Source of the DNA: Proteles cristata cristata
Taxonomy: Eukaryota; Chordata; Mammalia; Carnivora; Hyaenidae
Direction of reading: 5' to 3'
NCBI GenBank assembly: GCA_017311185.1
Contig: JAESUZ010003897.1
Coordinates: forward strand, 124,001 to 188,000
DNA length: 64,000 nucleotides
Shown in pieces: positions 1 to 9,655 of the stretch. A model generated the notes under the pieces. It worked only from the letters and a program-made list of their open reading frames with translations, was not told the origin of the DNA and made no database searches. The translations under genes and the position numbers were made by a program. Each line of letters starts with the position of its first letter. The first letter of the stretch is position 1.

Positions 1-24
1 AAATGTTACACTTACACACACACA

Positions 25-1234
25 CAGTAAAACCTTGGATTGCAAATAACTTGCTCTGCAAGTGTTCCACAAGATGAACAAACATTTCTAAAAAATTTTA
101 ACTTGATAAATGAGTGATGTCTTGCATTACAAGTAATACATGACACCAAATATCACATGATCACAACCGAGGCAATGGATTTTTCCTCGACTGGATTGTG
201 GGTGATTGACTCCCAAGCTGAGATGCTAGGTCTCAGGCCATGGTGTTTGGCAGAAATCGGTGATTTTTCAGAACATCGCAAGGTGCCACAACAGGCACTA
301 GTGTATTTTTTACCACTTCAAAGCACCTATGGACAGGCCTTTGCTTTTCCATAACAGAGAATAAGCTTAGAAATGCTTTGCTTCATTCTAGCTCCGGCTG
401 CCTGCAGATATACACCATTTCCTCTGCTGCCTTATTGCTGGTTACATTAAATACATTACATGACAAGAGTTTATTAATACTGTAGTCAACATCTGTGTGA
501 ACATATGCAATGGCCCCCATGTAGATAAAGGCCCCCATGTAGAAAGGCAGTACGAAGGAGATGATTATGGTGGAAGCTAAGAAGGAAACCATCAAGAACG
601 AACAAGGTATGCAACTGGCCAAAACCGCAAGATTGTGTAACAAGTCTACATCTGCATCTCGTCTGCAGAGGAGAAAAAGGTAAAATCTCACTTCAAATGA
701 GATTATGGAGGTGTGTCAGTGTGAGAAACAGTACAAAATTTTGTAGAAAAGCATCACCTGAGAAAGGATGTAGAAGTGCAAGCAACGAACATGTTTAATG
801 ACAAGGCAATGTCACAATTTCCACAAAATCCTCAAAAGGAGGCAAAACCAAGTGTCGTTGGATAGGTTCCTTGTTAAAGCTACACAAAGAGAGAAAGATT
901 CCACTGGGCCAATAGATTGCAGTGATTCTATTAGTGATAGTGAAAGTCGTCCTACACAATAACCCTCCTCACTCTTGTCCCTCACACAGCCACAAAGGTT
1001 TTCGAAGGTAAGTGCTTTTACCTCGGTTGTTTATTTTTATGTTTTACATTTTCTTTATTATTTTCTATTATGTTACAGTATTGTAATAATTTTTATATGA
1101 ATATTTTGGGGTTGTGGAATGAATCATCTGAGTTTCCATTATTTCTTATGGGGAAATTTACTTTGATATACAAGTGCTTTGGATTACAAGCATGTTTCTG
1201 AAGCGAATTATGCTCACAAATCAAAGTTTTACTG
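25..1234 (+). mobile_element. Tigger/pogo-like DNA transposon relic, internally deleted
   Basis: The left end reads CAGTAAAACCTTGGATTG and the right end, reverse-complemented, reads CAGTAAAACTTTGATTTG, so a terminal inverted repeat pair is visible. A TA follows the right end, as expected for pogo/Tigger targets; the left TA is lost and a short CA run abuts that end. The right 100 bp (from about 1135) match the Tigger-type subterminal sequence I remember. Two decayed transposase stretches can be sensed on the plus strand, a helix-turn-helix-like part near 565-650 and a C-terminal 'SLDRFLVK'-like part near 848-880, but stops and frameshifts break both. It is a fossil that cannot make transposase. 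The exact subfamily is uncertain. Confidence 0.72.
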
Positions 1235-1289
1235 TACATATGTATTTTTTTAAATGAAGAAAAGTTCCCCGAATGGCCAAACAACCTTG

Positions 1290-2285
1290 AGAAATTAAAA
1301 CAAAGCTAGAGGCCTCACACTTCCTGATTTCAAAACATATTAACAAAGCCACAGTAATCAAAACAGTATGGTACTGGCATAAAGAAACCTAAGAACAGTT
1401 GGAACAGAATATAGAGCCCAGAAATAAATCCTCACTTTATATGGTCAAGGTATCTTTGCCAAGGGTACACGATGGAAAGAGGACAGTCTTTTCAACAAAT
1501 AATGCTTGGAAAACTGGATATCTATCCACATGCAAAAGAATGAACTTGTACCCTTACCTGACACCATACACAAAAATTAACCCAAAATGGGTTGAAGACC
1601 TAAACATACGATCTGAAACCATAAAACTCTTAGGAAAAAACATGGCAGAAAACTTCGGTTAAGCGTCTGACTTCGGCTCACATCATGATCTCAGGGCTCC
1701 TGGGTTCGAGCCCCCCATTGGGCTCTGTGCTGACAGCTAGCTCAGAGCCTCAAGTCTGTTTCAGATTTCAAATTCTGTATCTCCCTCTCTCTCTGACCAT
1801 CCCCTGCTCATGCTGTCTCTCTCTCCCTCTCAGAAATAAATAAAACATTTAAAAAATTTTAAAAATTAAAAAAAAACTTCACGACATTAGACTGGCAATG
1901 ACTTCTTGGGCATGGCTCCAAAAGCAGAGGAGACAAAAGAAAACATACAAATGGGACTACATCAAACTTAAAAACTTCTTCACAACAAAGGAAACAATCC
2001 ACAGAGTGAAAAGGCAAATCTACAGGAGAAAGTTATTTGCAAACTATGTAGCTGATAAAGTGTTAATATCCAACATATACAAATAACTCCAAGTCAACAA
2101 CAAAAAAAATCTCAAATTTTAAAATGGGGAAAGGACGTGAATAGACATTTCTCCACAAATGATTGATATACAAATTGCCTACAAGCATATGAAAGCATGT
2201 TCAACATCACTAATCATCATGGAAATACTGATCAAAACCCTAATGAGATATCACCTATACCTGATAAGATGGTCACTATCAAAAA
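1290..2285 (+). mobile_element. Old L1 ORF2 3' fragment, split by a SINE
   Basis: 1290-1660 and 1877-2285 are consecutive parts of the same L1 ORF2 C-terminal region. The first carries the 'CAAAACAGTATGGTACTGGCA' type stretch and the second the 'TTCACAACAAAGGAAACAATCC' to 'ATGAGATATCACC' stretch. Frames are broken by stops. The SINE at 1661-1876 separates the halves. Confidence 0.85.
1661..1876 (+). mobile_element. SINEC (tRNA-Lys CAN-SINE), 5'-truncated
   Basis: Starts at 'TTAAGCGTCTGACTTCGG', so about the first 28 bases including most of the A box are missing. The B box region, CT-rich tract and AATAAATAAA tail are present. AAAACTTC on both sides fits a short TSD in the host L1. Confidence 0.9.
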
Positions 2286-2469
2286 AAAGGGGGGGGAGGG
2301 TAGGGACAAGATAGACTTTCCAAACCAAGATAAAAGTTTTTAATAGTGATAAAAAGATTTAATAGTAATTTGTGAAACAATTAAGGTGGTATCACCTTAG
2401 AATTATGAATTTATGCTTACAATTTATTCTAAATTCTGATTACAAAGTTAATTTTAGAAATATTAAAAG

Positions 2470-2570
2470 GCCACCTGGCTGGTTCAGTCAGAATAGCAAG
2501 TGACTTGATCTTGGGGTCATGATTTCGAGCTCCATGTTGGGCACAGAGAATATTTTTAATAAAATAAACT
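2470..2570 (+). mobile_element. Old SINEC copy, no CT-rich tract
   Basis: Short diverged CAN-SINE with 'GGTCATGATTTCGAGCTCC' and 'TTGGGCACAGAGA', lacking the long CT-rich segment. 'AGAAATATTA' lies before it (about 2456) and again after the younger SINE (about 2821), so the younger copy landed in its A-rich tail. Confidence 0.75.
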
Positions 2571-2573
2571 TTT

Positions 2574-2820
2574 GGGGCTCCTGGGTGGCTTAGTCGGTTG
2601 AGCGTCCGACTTGCGCTTAGGTCATGATCTCGTGGTTCGTGGGTTCGAGCCCCGCGTCGGGCCCTGTGCTGACTGCCAGCTCAGAGCCTGGAGCCTGTTT
2701 CAGTCTGTGACTCCCTCTCTCTCTGACCCTCCCCTGCTCACGCTGTCTCTCTCTCTCTCCTAGAAAGAAATAAAAATATTTAAAAAAATAAAATAAAATA
2801 AAATAAACTTTAAAAAAAAA
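2574..2820 (+). mobile_element. Young felid-type SINEC inserted in an older SINE tail
   Basis: Full length with A box 'TGGCTTAGTCGG', B box 'GGTTCGAGCCC', and 'CTGACTGCCAGCTCAGAGCC'. The tail repeat 'AATAAAATAAACTTT' occurs just before and near the end of the copy, consistent with a TSD within the older SINE's tail. Confidence 0.92.
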
Positions 2821-3777
2821 GAAATATTAGAAAAAACTGATTATCACATCTGTAGAACAATGAAATTTTTTAACATGGAAATATGAAGCAATGACAAAGG
2901 AAAAGAACAACGGATTCGTGTATGAACATTTTAACTTTCAGACAAATAAAAGTAACCAAAAATAGCGAGAAAAAGATTTTTAAGAAAAAAAGACCCTAAT
3001 AACCATATATTTGGACCATTCTCAAAATTTTAAGAGAAACAGACCTATTAGATAATCAAAGGACATGAACAATCCATTTTAGAAAAAGTGTCCACCATCA
3101 ATCTAATGAGGTTTAGTGAAACTGGTACACCCAGAACCAGTGCTCAGCCAACATATGGGTTCTTCCAGCCAGTAATTCCACTGATGGTCATAAAAACCTA
3201 GAAGGCCTACCCAGCTTCTTCCCCCATGGAAATTAATGAATTTTTAAAAACTTCTTTAGGTTATGTAAGTTCGGATAGCACAAATTAATCAACCTGAATC
3301 TGGATGTACAAAATGAAATAATTTCTGGAGGACAAGGCTTAGATTCTTCCAACAGCCTACCCAATCTAGACATATTCTAAAACTATAGTACCATGGGTAA
3401 AAGGGTACTTAAAAGTAAACTCAATAAACCAAAATTCAGAGTAATGTTAAAATCTATATATAAAACCATGTTTTATATAAGCAAAGTAAACTACTCATAA
3501 TGTAGAGGGGAAAAATGTTTATGTGACAAACCAATATATCCTATTTCATCAATTTTAAGACATATTTTTACATTTCTGCAGTAAAGATACATCTTAAAAT
3601 CAATGATATAGCACCATTACTTGGCACTGTTGGGGTTGTTTTTTTTTTAAAATTTTGTAGAGGTACATAAAATAACCCATCTTATAACAAATGGGATGAA
3701 TGGTAGATATTTGGAAATGTCAGGATTTACTTGATATCAAAGGTTTTGTTTCAGAGGGCCACAAAAAGAGTATGCTA
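2821..3777. other. Unique AT-rich sequence
   Basis: No repeat family, coding frame or RNA gene recognised. Start of the SINEC-free zone. Confidence 0.5.
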
Positions 3778-3990
3778 AGAGTAATCCTAGCTCTGCCAAA
3801 TACCAGTTGGGTAACGCTGGACAACTTTCTTCACATTTCCCATGTTTTCTGTTTACTCATTTGTGAAACAGTATAATAGTGCAAATTTCATATAACTGTG
3901 AGAATGAAATACAGTAGCATATGTAAAGTGCTTTAAACAGTGCCTGGCATATTCATATACACAAATAGATAAAGTGGTAGCGATTTTTAT
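3778..3990 (+). mobile_element. MIR (ancient tRNA-derived SINE)
   Basis: The order 'gctctgcca...acttt...ctcatttgtgaaa', 'taaagtgctttaaacagtgcctggcat' and a T-rich end follows the MIR core (splice-like 'CTCATCTGTAAAATGG' and 'GTAAAGCGCTTAGAACAGTGCCTGGCA') in plus orientation. Strongly diverged. Confidence 0.8.
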
Positions 3991-5040
3991 TACTATGAGA
4001 ATGAAGGGATGAGGCTGATAATGACTTTTGGCTTATTCAATGCCTGGCATGATAAATATTTTTTTTTTAATGTTCAAACTCTTCTTTAATTCCTAATAAA
4101 ACTACCTCTAACGGCATTTAATAGAGAACTGCTAAGACTCAATACTTGGCGGGCCTTATTCTTCACAAGACTTACACCGTGAGTTTGCATATAAAAAGCT
4201 GAAGGGAAGAAAGGCAAAGATGACACCCCTCTTCTAAAATTCACATTGACTAATAAACGGTTACTGTTTTGCATATTAAAAGACTTGCATAACCATGGAT
4301 AATCACTAAGACAGAAAAGGAGATTTTTAAAAGAAGGAAAATCTTCAGATACTGTTTAAAACATATGCACCTACACTGATATTTATATATTCTCTACTGT
4401 GTACAGTAGATATATAAATTGCCTCCTTCAATAAAGAAAAAATATTCTTTGGTAATAACTTAAAAGCACTTTTTCTATGCAGTCCAATACTTGGTCCTCT
4501 TTACTCTTCCCTTTAGTTATTAAAGTCAACAGGTACACAAACTGACATTCCTCAGCACTGTATGCTGGGTTTTTTTTTTTTAATCGTTCAATACATTAGT
4601 CCTTTTTCATAACTAAACTGTAGCCTACTTGTACAAAAGCAGCCATTTCTTCCCTATTCTTCCCACCATCTCCACCACCGCAGCCCCCCATGCGGGCAAA
4701 GCCACTTAAATGATAAAGGCTCTATGTAGCATAGGAACTAAAAATTGTTGATTTAGTTTCTGCTAACCCTAACCCTAACCTTTAAAAATGCGCAATGTTA
4801 GAAAACTGAACCATGCCGATTATCAAAACACAAAACACATGACGTTTCCATTTCTGAAAGCGTGCAAAGATTCTTTCATTGAAAACTGAACGACGGTTAA
4901 AACAAGTTACAGAAGAGAGTTGGCTGTTTGAGAGAAAATCCATAGAAATAATAAAAACGGAACAAAAAGCTAATGTTAGGATGAAAAGACAACATTTTTT
5001 TTAAAAAGTGAGAAAAAAGAGGCGGCTGCAAATCAGTCCT
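3991..5040. other. Unique sequence left of CpG island
   Basis: AT-rich at first, with rising complexity toward 5 kb. No coding frame is convincing; a 62-residue minus-strand frame at 4086-4274 has no recognisable motif. Contains the telomere-like run at 4763-4780. Confidence 0.5.
4763..4780 (-). repeat. Short interstitial telomere-like run
   Basis: Three CTAACC units, 'CTAACCCTAACCCTAACC', that is (TTAGGG)3 on the minus strand. Too short to be a fusion scar, and possibly a telomerase-filled break repair or chance. Confidence 0.7.
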
Positions 5041-5095
5041 TGTTTTCGGTGAGAGAGACCAGGTTGATCTCCAGCATTTTCTTCCCTGCGCTCAA

Positions 5096-5185
5096 CCAAT
5101 CCCCACCTTTTCTGAGTTAACCAGTCTCCAGGCAAGCAGCGCTTCTTGATTGGCTTAAAGATACCGAGTAGAAAAACCAGCCAAT
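5096..5185. promoter_or_regulatory. Cluster of three CCAAT boxes (possible NF-Y sites)
   Basis: CCAAT at 5096-5100, its inverse ATTGG at 5149-5153, and CCAAT at 5181-5185. The flanks (ACCAATCC, GATTGGCT, GCCAATCC) fit NF-Y binding. They lie on the left shoulder of the CpG island, as is common for CpG promoters. Function is inferred only. Confidence 0.45.
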
Positions 5186-6144
5186 CCAGCCTTCCAGTCG
5201 CAACTGTGCTATGGAGACATTACAACCACTGCATGGCGAGAATGTGTACAAACCTGTCCCTGCCACAAATACCAGATCCTAGTTCTAAAGACTGTTGCCT
5301 AAAGGAGGATTCTTTAAAGCCCACACTAAGTGTGATCCGGCATCTGGTATCTACACTTTATTACTCCAGCTCTCGAGGACGGGGGCGCGCGAGGGGGGAG
5401 GGGGGGGGTTACGGACTGTTTCAACCAAAAGAGCATTACATTAAGGCATAAACTGTGCCCCGGTCAGATGACTCCCTCTATCCAAGGCAGATTTCCAAAC
5501 GGATGTCTCCGAGAGGGTCCGGATGACAGGGTTCAAGAAGGGTCCCAGGGAGGATCAAAGTTGCGGTGGGGGCGGGGGGGTGCGGATGAGGGTCAAAGAC
5601 GCACAAATACCAGCGGCCGCGGATGTCTCTCCACCGTATCCAAAACCGGAACGCGTGGAGAGAGAAGCTGTGTTTGGATATTAAGAAGTGAGTAAATAAA
5701 CGGCTTTGCTAAGAGGACTACGTGCTCTGGAGGGCAGACCGAAGTTCCAAGAACGCTCCGCCGCCGGGGAAACGCCAAAGGGGCGAGAGGCCAAGTCCCG
5801 GCGGGAACCAACGACGCCCGGGGGGTGTCGAGAGGGGTGTGTCTGGGGCCTGGAGGCCCGCCCGGGAGCGAGAGGCCGAAGAAACGGCCGCGGCCCCCGC
5901 CTTCGCCCGGCCTCGGGCGGCGCGCCAGGGCCCGCCTCTCGCCGACGCCTCACTTCCCCTCCGTCCAGGCGGCCGGGCCCGCGGGCCGCACTACAAGTGG
6001 CCCGCGCGGGCCCACCACGTCCGGGGATTTACGTTTCGGGGGCAGCGCCACCCGACGCTGCCTGAGGCCCTCCGCTTCGGCTCGGGGCCCCGGGATCCCT
6101 TCCCTCCCGGACCCGCCACCCCGACTACCACCCGCCGCTTTTAC

Positions 6145-6473
6145 CTGCTCCGGGAGCGGGTGGAGGGCGTCGAGGCCGGGGCCGCGTCGTCGAGTGCGCG
6201 ACGCGGCGCCGCGGGTCCGCAGCCCTTTCCCGCCGCCGCCACTGCGCTCTTCGGCGCGGCGCAGGGCTGGCGAGCAGCGGCGGCCGCGGGGGGGAGACGC
6301 GCGGCGGGCGCCGGGCGGGGAGACACTGCCGCTCGCTGTTCGGCCGGGGAAGAGCAGCCTCGCAGCAACCAGCCGCGAGAGGGCGGGTGGGCGGCCGAAT
6401 GGGGAGGGGTCTCGGGGAGTAGGGAATGGCTGCCACGTCGCCCAGGTGGCTCGCCGCCCTCCACCTCCCCCAC
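6145..6473 (-). other. Candidate non-coding or coding first exon on minus strand
   Basis: The minus strand reads GGAGCAG|GTAAAAGCGG at 6144/6145, a good match to the 5' splice-site consensus, at the end of a purine-rich GC segment. An ATG at about 6473 opens a frame that stays open across the donor, but its composition (Pro, Arg, Ala) is what any GC-rich DNA would give. The exon start is arbitrary. If real, transcription would run leftward out of the window. Confidence 0.25.
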
Positions 6474-6711
6474 CCCTTCCAGCTCCCCGGGGCGACCTCT
6501 GGTTCGTCCCCGAGCTCCGCCGCGGCGCGTCGGCCCGCCCCGCGGGGCCGGCGCCGGGGACCCGGCCCGCGGGCGCTCCCGCCTCTCCCGCTCCCTCTAG
6601 AGTGAGTCCCGGCCTGGCCGGTTCTGCCGCAGCGGACCCGTCCTTCCACCATCCCCACTACCAGAAAGCTCGCCCGAAATCCTTTTTGTCCCCCTTCCCT
6701 GGTCGTAGCGG

Positions 6712-7308
6712 TCACATGGAGGAGCAAGCCCTTTTCAATGTGGCGGGTTTGTGGCGGGTTTTCGGGGAAGGCGGGAGCTGTTCTGAGGCCGTAAACGCAT
6801 CAATAAGGGGCCCCACATGTTTGCCGAAGTAAAAGGGCGCGGTGAACCACAGCTGTTTCTCGCCCTCTTCACTCTCCCAGACCAAGAGGTAAAACAGAAA
6901 CACAAGGTCGTACTCGCTGGTCGAGGCGGCGGAGGAAATGAGAGCCGGGGCGGGCCAGCACAGGCGCGGGTCCCGCCGGCAAGTTGGGAGGGACCGCGGG
7001 GCGAACCACACCGCCACGGTGCCCCCCAGCCGGGCTGTTGACTCCGGGCGTGCAGGGCGACGGGCGCGTGAACGCCGCTCGTGCGCGCGCGGCGCTGCCC
7101 GCGGAGGTTTCCGGGCCCACCGGCCCCCGCAGCCAGGAGACAAAGGGGTCGACGGCGGCCTGAGCCGGGACAGAGGCTGCCGGGCCCCAACCGGCACTGC
7201 CCGACGTCTGTCCGAACGCGCTGGCGGAAGCACCAAAACGTGGGCTTGTTCGCGGTGCAGAACTGCAGGCCCTGACCTTTGCCCTCCAGTTAGAGCTTCG
7301 GTTTTCAA
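6712..7308 (-). other. 198-codon minus frame in CpG island, uncertain
   Basis: Most of this frame is Arg/Pro/Ala-rich as expected by composition. The segment from about 6930 down to 6740 is less GC-biased and encodes a hydrophobic-then-acidic stretch (residues about 130-185) with few Arg/Pro. That makes it the most protein-like piece in the island. I recognise no family. It could also be 5' UTR or promoter DNA. Confidence 0.15.
6740..6761 (+). promoter_or_regulatory. Tandem GTGGCGGGTTT motif, E2F/Sp-like
   Basis: Two perfect head-to-tail copies of GTGGCGGGTTT (6740-6750, 6751-6761), followed by a third GGCGGG at 6770. GGCGGG with T-rich flanks resembles E2F or Sp1/KLF sites. Binding is inferred. 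Confidence 0.3.
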
Positions 7309-9084
7309 ATGCTAAGAAAAAGCAACGAGGTTTTCTTTCCTTTTTCGATCAGTTTTAGTAGCTCGTCTCCTACGCCCGCTCCACTTCTCCCCCCTAAAAC
7401 TCTGCTTTCTGTGGTTTGTTTCTTCTGTGTTCTGACGTGAAATGCTCAGTGTTTTAAGGTACACGAATTTTTTTTTACCTTTGCTTTCTCGTGGTGGTTT
7501 TGCTTATCCGTGTTTTCTCCCTCTGTTCGACTCCCCTTTGCAATTACTTTTTATTCCACCTTCATTGTTTTTCATAGGGAAACTGAATAGCCTCCTGGCA
7601 AAGTATTCTTTTGCATCGAGGGACTATCAATGTGGTAGTAACTGCTTTAAACTGAGCGGAAATTTGGGAACAGCTCAAGTGGATTTTTATCTTCATCCGA
7701 GTCTAAATACACTGCATGGAAACATTCTAATGGTTGTTTTTTTTTTTTTAGAATCAAATATTTGAGCAGAGACCTCGGATGGTAAATTTTCTAATGAAGC
7801 CAACTACCACGGGAATACAAAGAAAAAAAGGATTTTTCCTTTTGTATTTTTTTGTATTAGAGATCCTTGAGTCTCGATGTTAAGAAAATTACAACAAAAA
7901 CATTTATTAATGCTTTTATTAAATTTCAGAACAGCAAACATTTTAATAAAGTACACAGAATCTCAAGATATAAACAGCTGTTGCTGAGAACCTAACATTA
8001 ACTCTGCCTCTGAACAGCCATTAAAAAAGACATTTAACAGTGATATATGCCACTTTAGAAATGAAAGAACCCTAGTAATTATAAACTTCAAACAAATCTA
8101 GCAAATTAATACCAATTTTGTTCGTATGAAATATGTTCACGATGATAATAAAAGCAGACATTTAAATTTTTTATTTTCCTTTGAACATTGTTAAAGATTC
8201 ATCACATCTTGTCTCACAATAAGAAAGTATTCTTAATACTGGAAAATACTTTTCAAGCCAAGACATCAACCAGCCTGAATTTTTTAGAAATGAATGCTTA
8301 CTACTCCAATAAAAGGAAAGCATTGGTATTACAAAGTTCTGAAAGTCAGACTCGAATAAAGAACAAAGCAATCTTAACACTCACAATGCCAGCCTTCCTT
8401 TGTGAATAGTTATAAAATTTTTCTCCTTCCTTATTGGTTTAAATTCTAAACCAATAGGAAAAGTACAACATATCTTTCAAAGGATGAGACATCAGCACTG
8501 GATTAAAATGTGGAATAAAGAGATTGTTTAACATGCACATTCTCATTCAAGATCACGTATCTTAATTTCAAAGAAGAAATTTAAGAATCTTTGAATGATG
8601 AGTATCTTGATATACCTTAAATACCAAAGGGCTACTCCTGATCACATTTTGCTCTTTGTAATCTTCCAATTGGTTACATTAAAATTAATTATGTTAAAAT
8701 ATTAATTCTCTAAAATGTCAGATGAACCTGAAGAATGATAAAATGCCTACAACCTAACACTTTAAATAAGATGAACCCTGTTGTTTCCTTATATGAAAGA
8801 CTGGCCTTTAAGGAAACGATAAAGTTTCTGTTTTAGAAATGTCTTGGATTTTTATAAATAGAATGACTAATGCATCATAAATCTTTAATATTTGTCTGAG
8901 GCCATGTTTGGCCTACTTAATGGCTGAATTCTAGACCTGCTTGCTTGTTTATATTTATGTTTAGTACGTAAGTATGATTTCCTCCCAATCAAAAATAATC
9001 TCTGCCTTCACATTCCTATACTTTGATTTTGACTCAGAGCATTCTACTTAATTATAATTACTTACATATTTATAATTTCTGTTA
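7281..9084. other. Unique sequence right of CpG island
   Basis: T-rich then AT-rich, with no repeat recognised. The minus strand carries AATAAA motifs near 7900-7920, but no open frame leads to them. A frame at 7442-7765 (107 residues) lacks any motif. Could be intron or intergenic. Confidence 0.5.
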
Positions 9085-9215
9085 ATAGTTCATCAGTTCC
9101 TTGAAGATGAGTTCCGTAACCCATCCAACCTTGTGTTCCTCACTGCCAAATACAGACCCTTGTACAAAATAAATACTCCAAGGATGTTTGGTGAGTGAAA
9201 GAATGAATGAGCATT
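9085..9215 (+). mobile_element. L2 3' end fragment
   Basis: 'gttccttgaagatgagttcc' through 'aaataaatactccaagg...gtgaatgaatgagc' follows the L2 3' end (CTCCTTGAGGGCAGGGACC ... AATAAATGTTTGTTGAATGAATGA), diverged. Confidence 0.7.
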
Positions 9216-9509
9216 CCTCTATAACACAGCATATGGCAAATTAAAGAAAATCTGTCTCGGGATTTTTTCCTCCTCTACATAATAGCAGATAAATACTTGT
9301 TTTCATTCTCAATTAAACTTAGAATAGCATTGTGGCAAGAATTTTACTAAAAGAAAGTAGGACTAACATATGCTGGAACTCCTGTGTTTTTTTATTTTAA
9401 ATCTGGTAGAAACTGGATAATGGGTAATATTGCTATTATCTAAAGTAAATAAGTATCAATGGACTTACCTTTATAAAGGATTGCTTTACCACACTCAAGA
9501 AGAGATATA

Positions 9510-9655
9510 AGCCTTGTGACTTTAGGAAAATTACTTTAAGCCCTCTAAAACCCAGTTCTCTCATCTCTCAAATGCATTCATTATACCTACTTTCTGATTA
9601 ATAAAAGCATGTAAAAATAAAGACCCAATAGATGGTAGTTATTATTACTTGTAGA
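9510..9655 (+). mobile_element. MIR fragment
   Basis: 'ccttgtgactttaggaaaattactttaagccctct', 'ctctcatctctcaaatgca' and 'aatagatggtagttattatta' match the right two thirds of MIR in order. Confidence 0.78.

Larger units (their letters stand above)
5350..7280. promoter_or_regulatory. Large CpG island, probable promoter / first-exon region
   Basis: An abrupt change to very GC-rich sequence dense in CG dinucleotides runs for about 1.9 kb inside otherwise AT-rich, CpG-poor DNA. Long overlapping open frames exist on both strands only because stops are rare in such composition. Possible splice donors are CAG|GTAAAAG on the minus strand (exon end 6145), AAGAG|GTAAAAC on the plus strand (exon end 6888) and GTGAGT on the plus strand near 6602. 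This suits an unmethylated promoter, possibly bidirectional. The gene cannot be named because no downstream exon is recognisable in the window. Confidence 0.85.

Noticed and set aside
5706..6832. Long plus-strand frames (119, 292 and 335 codons) in the CpG island
   Set aside because: Three overlapping frames on one strand and more on the other are all Arg/Pro/Ala/Gly-rich, as expected where stop codons are rare. No motif, no start context or splice evidence singles one out.
7885..8380. Minus-strand AATAAA motifs with a 69-codon frame, as a possible gene 3' end
   Set aside because: AATAAA is common in AT-rich DNA, the frame has no motif, and no splice acceptor or longer frame leads into it.
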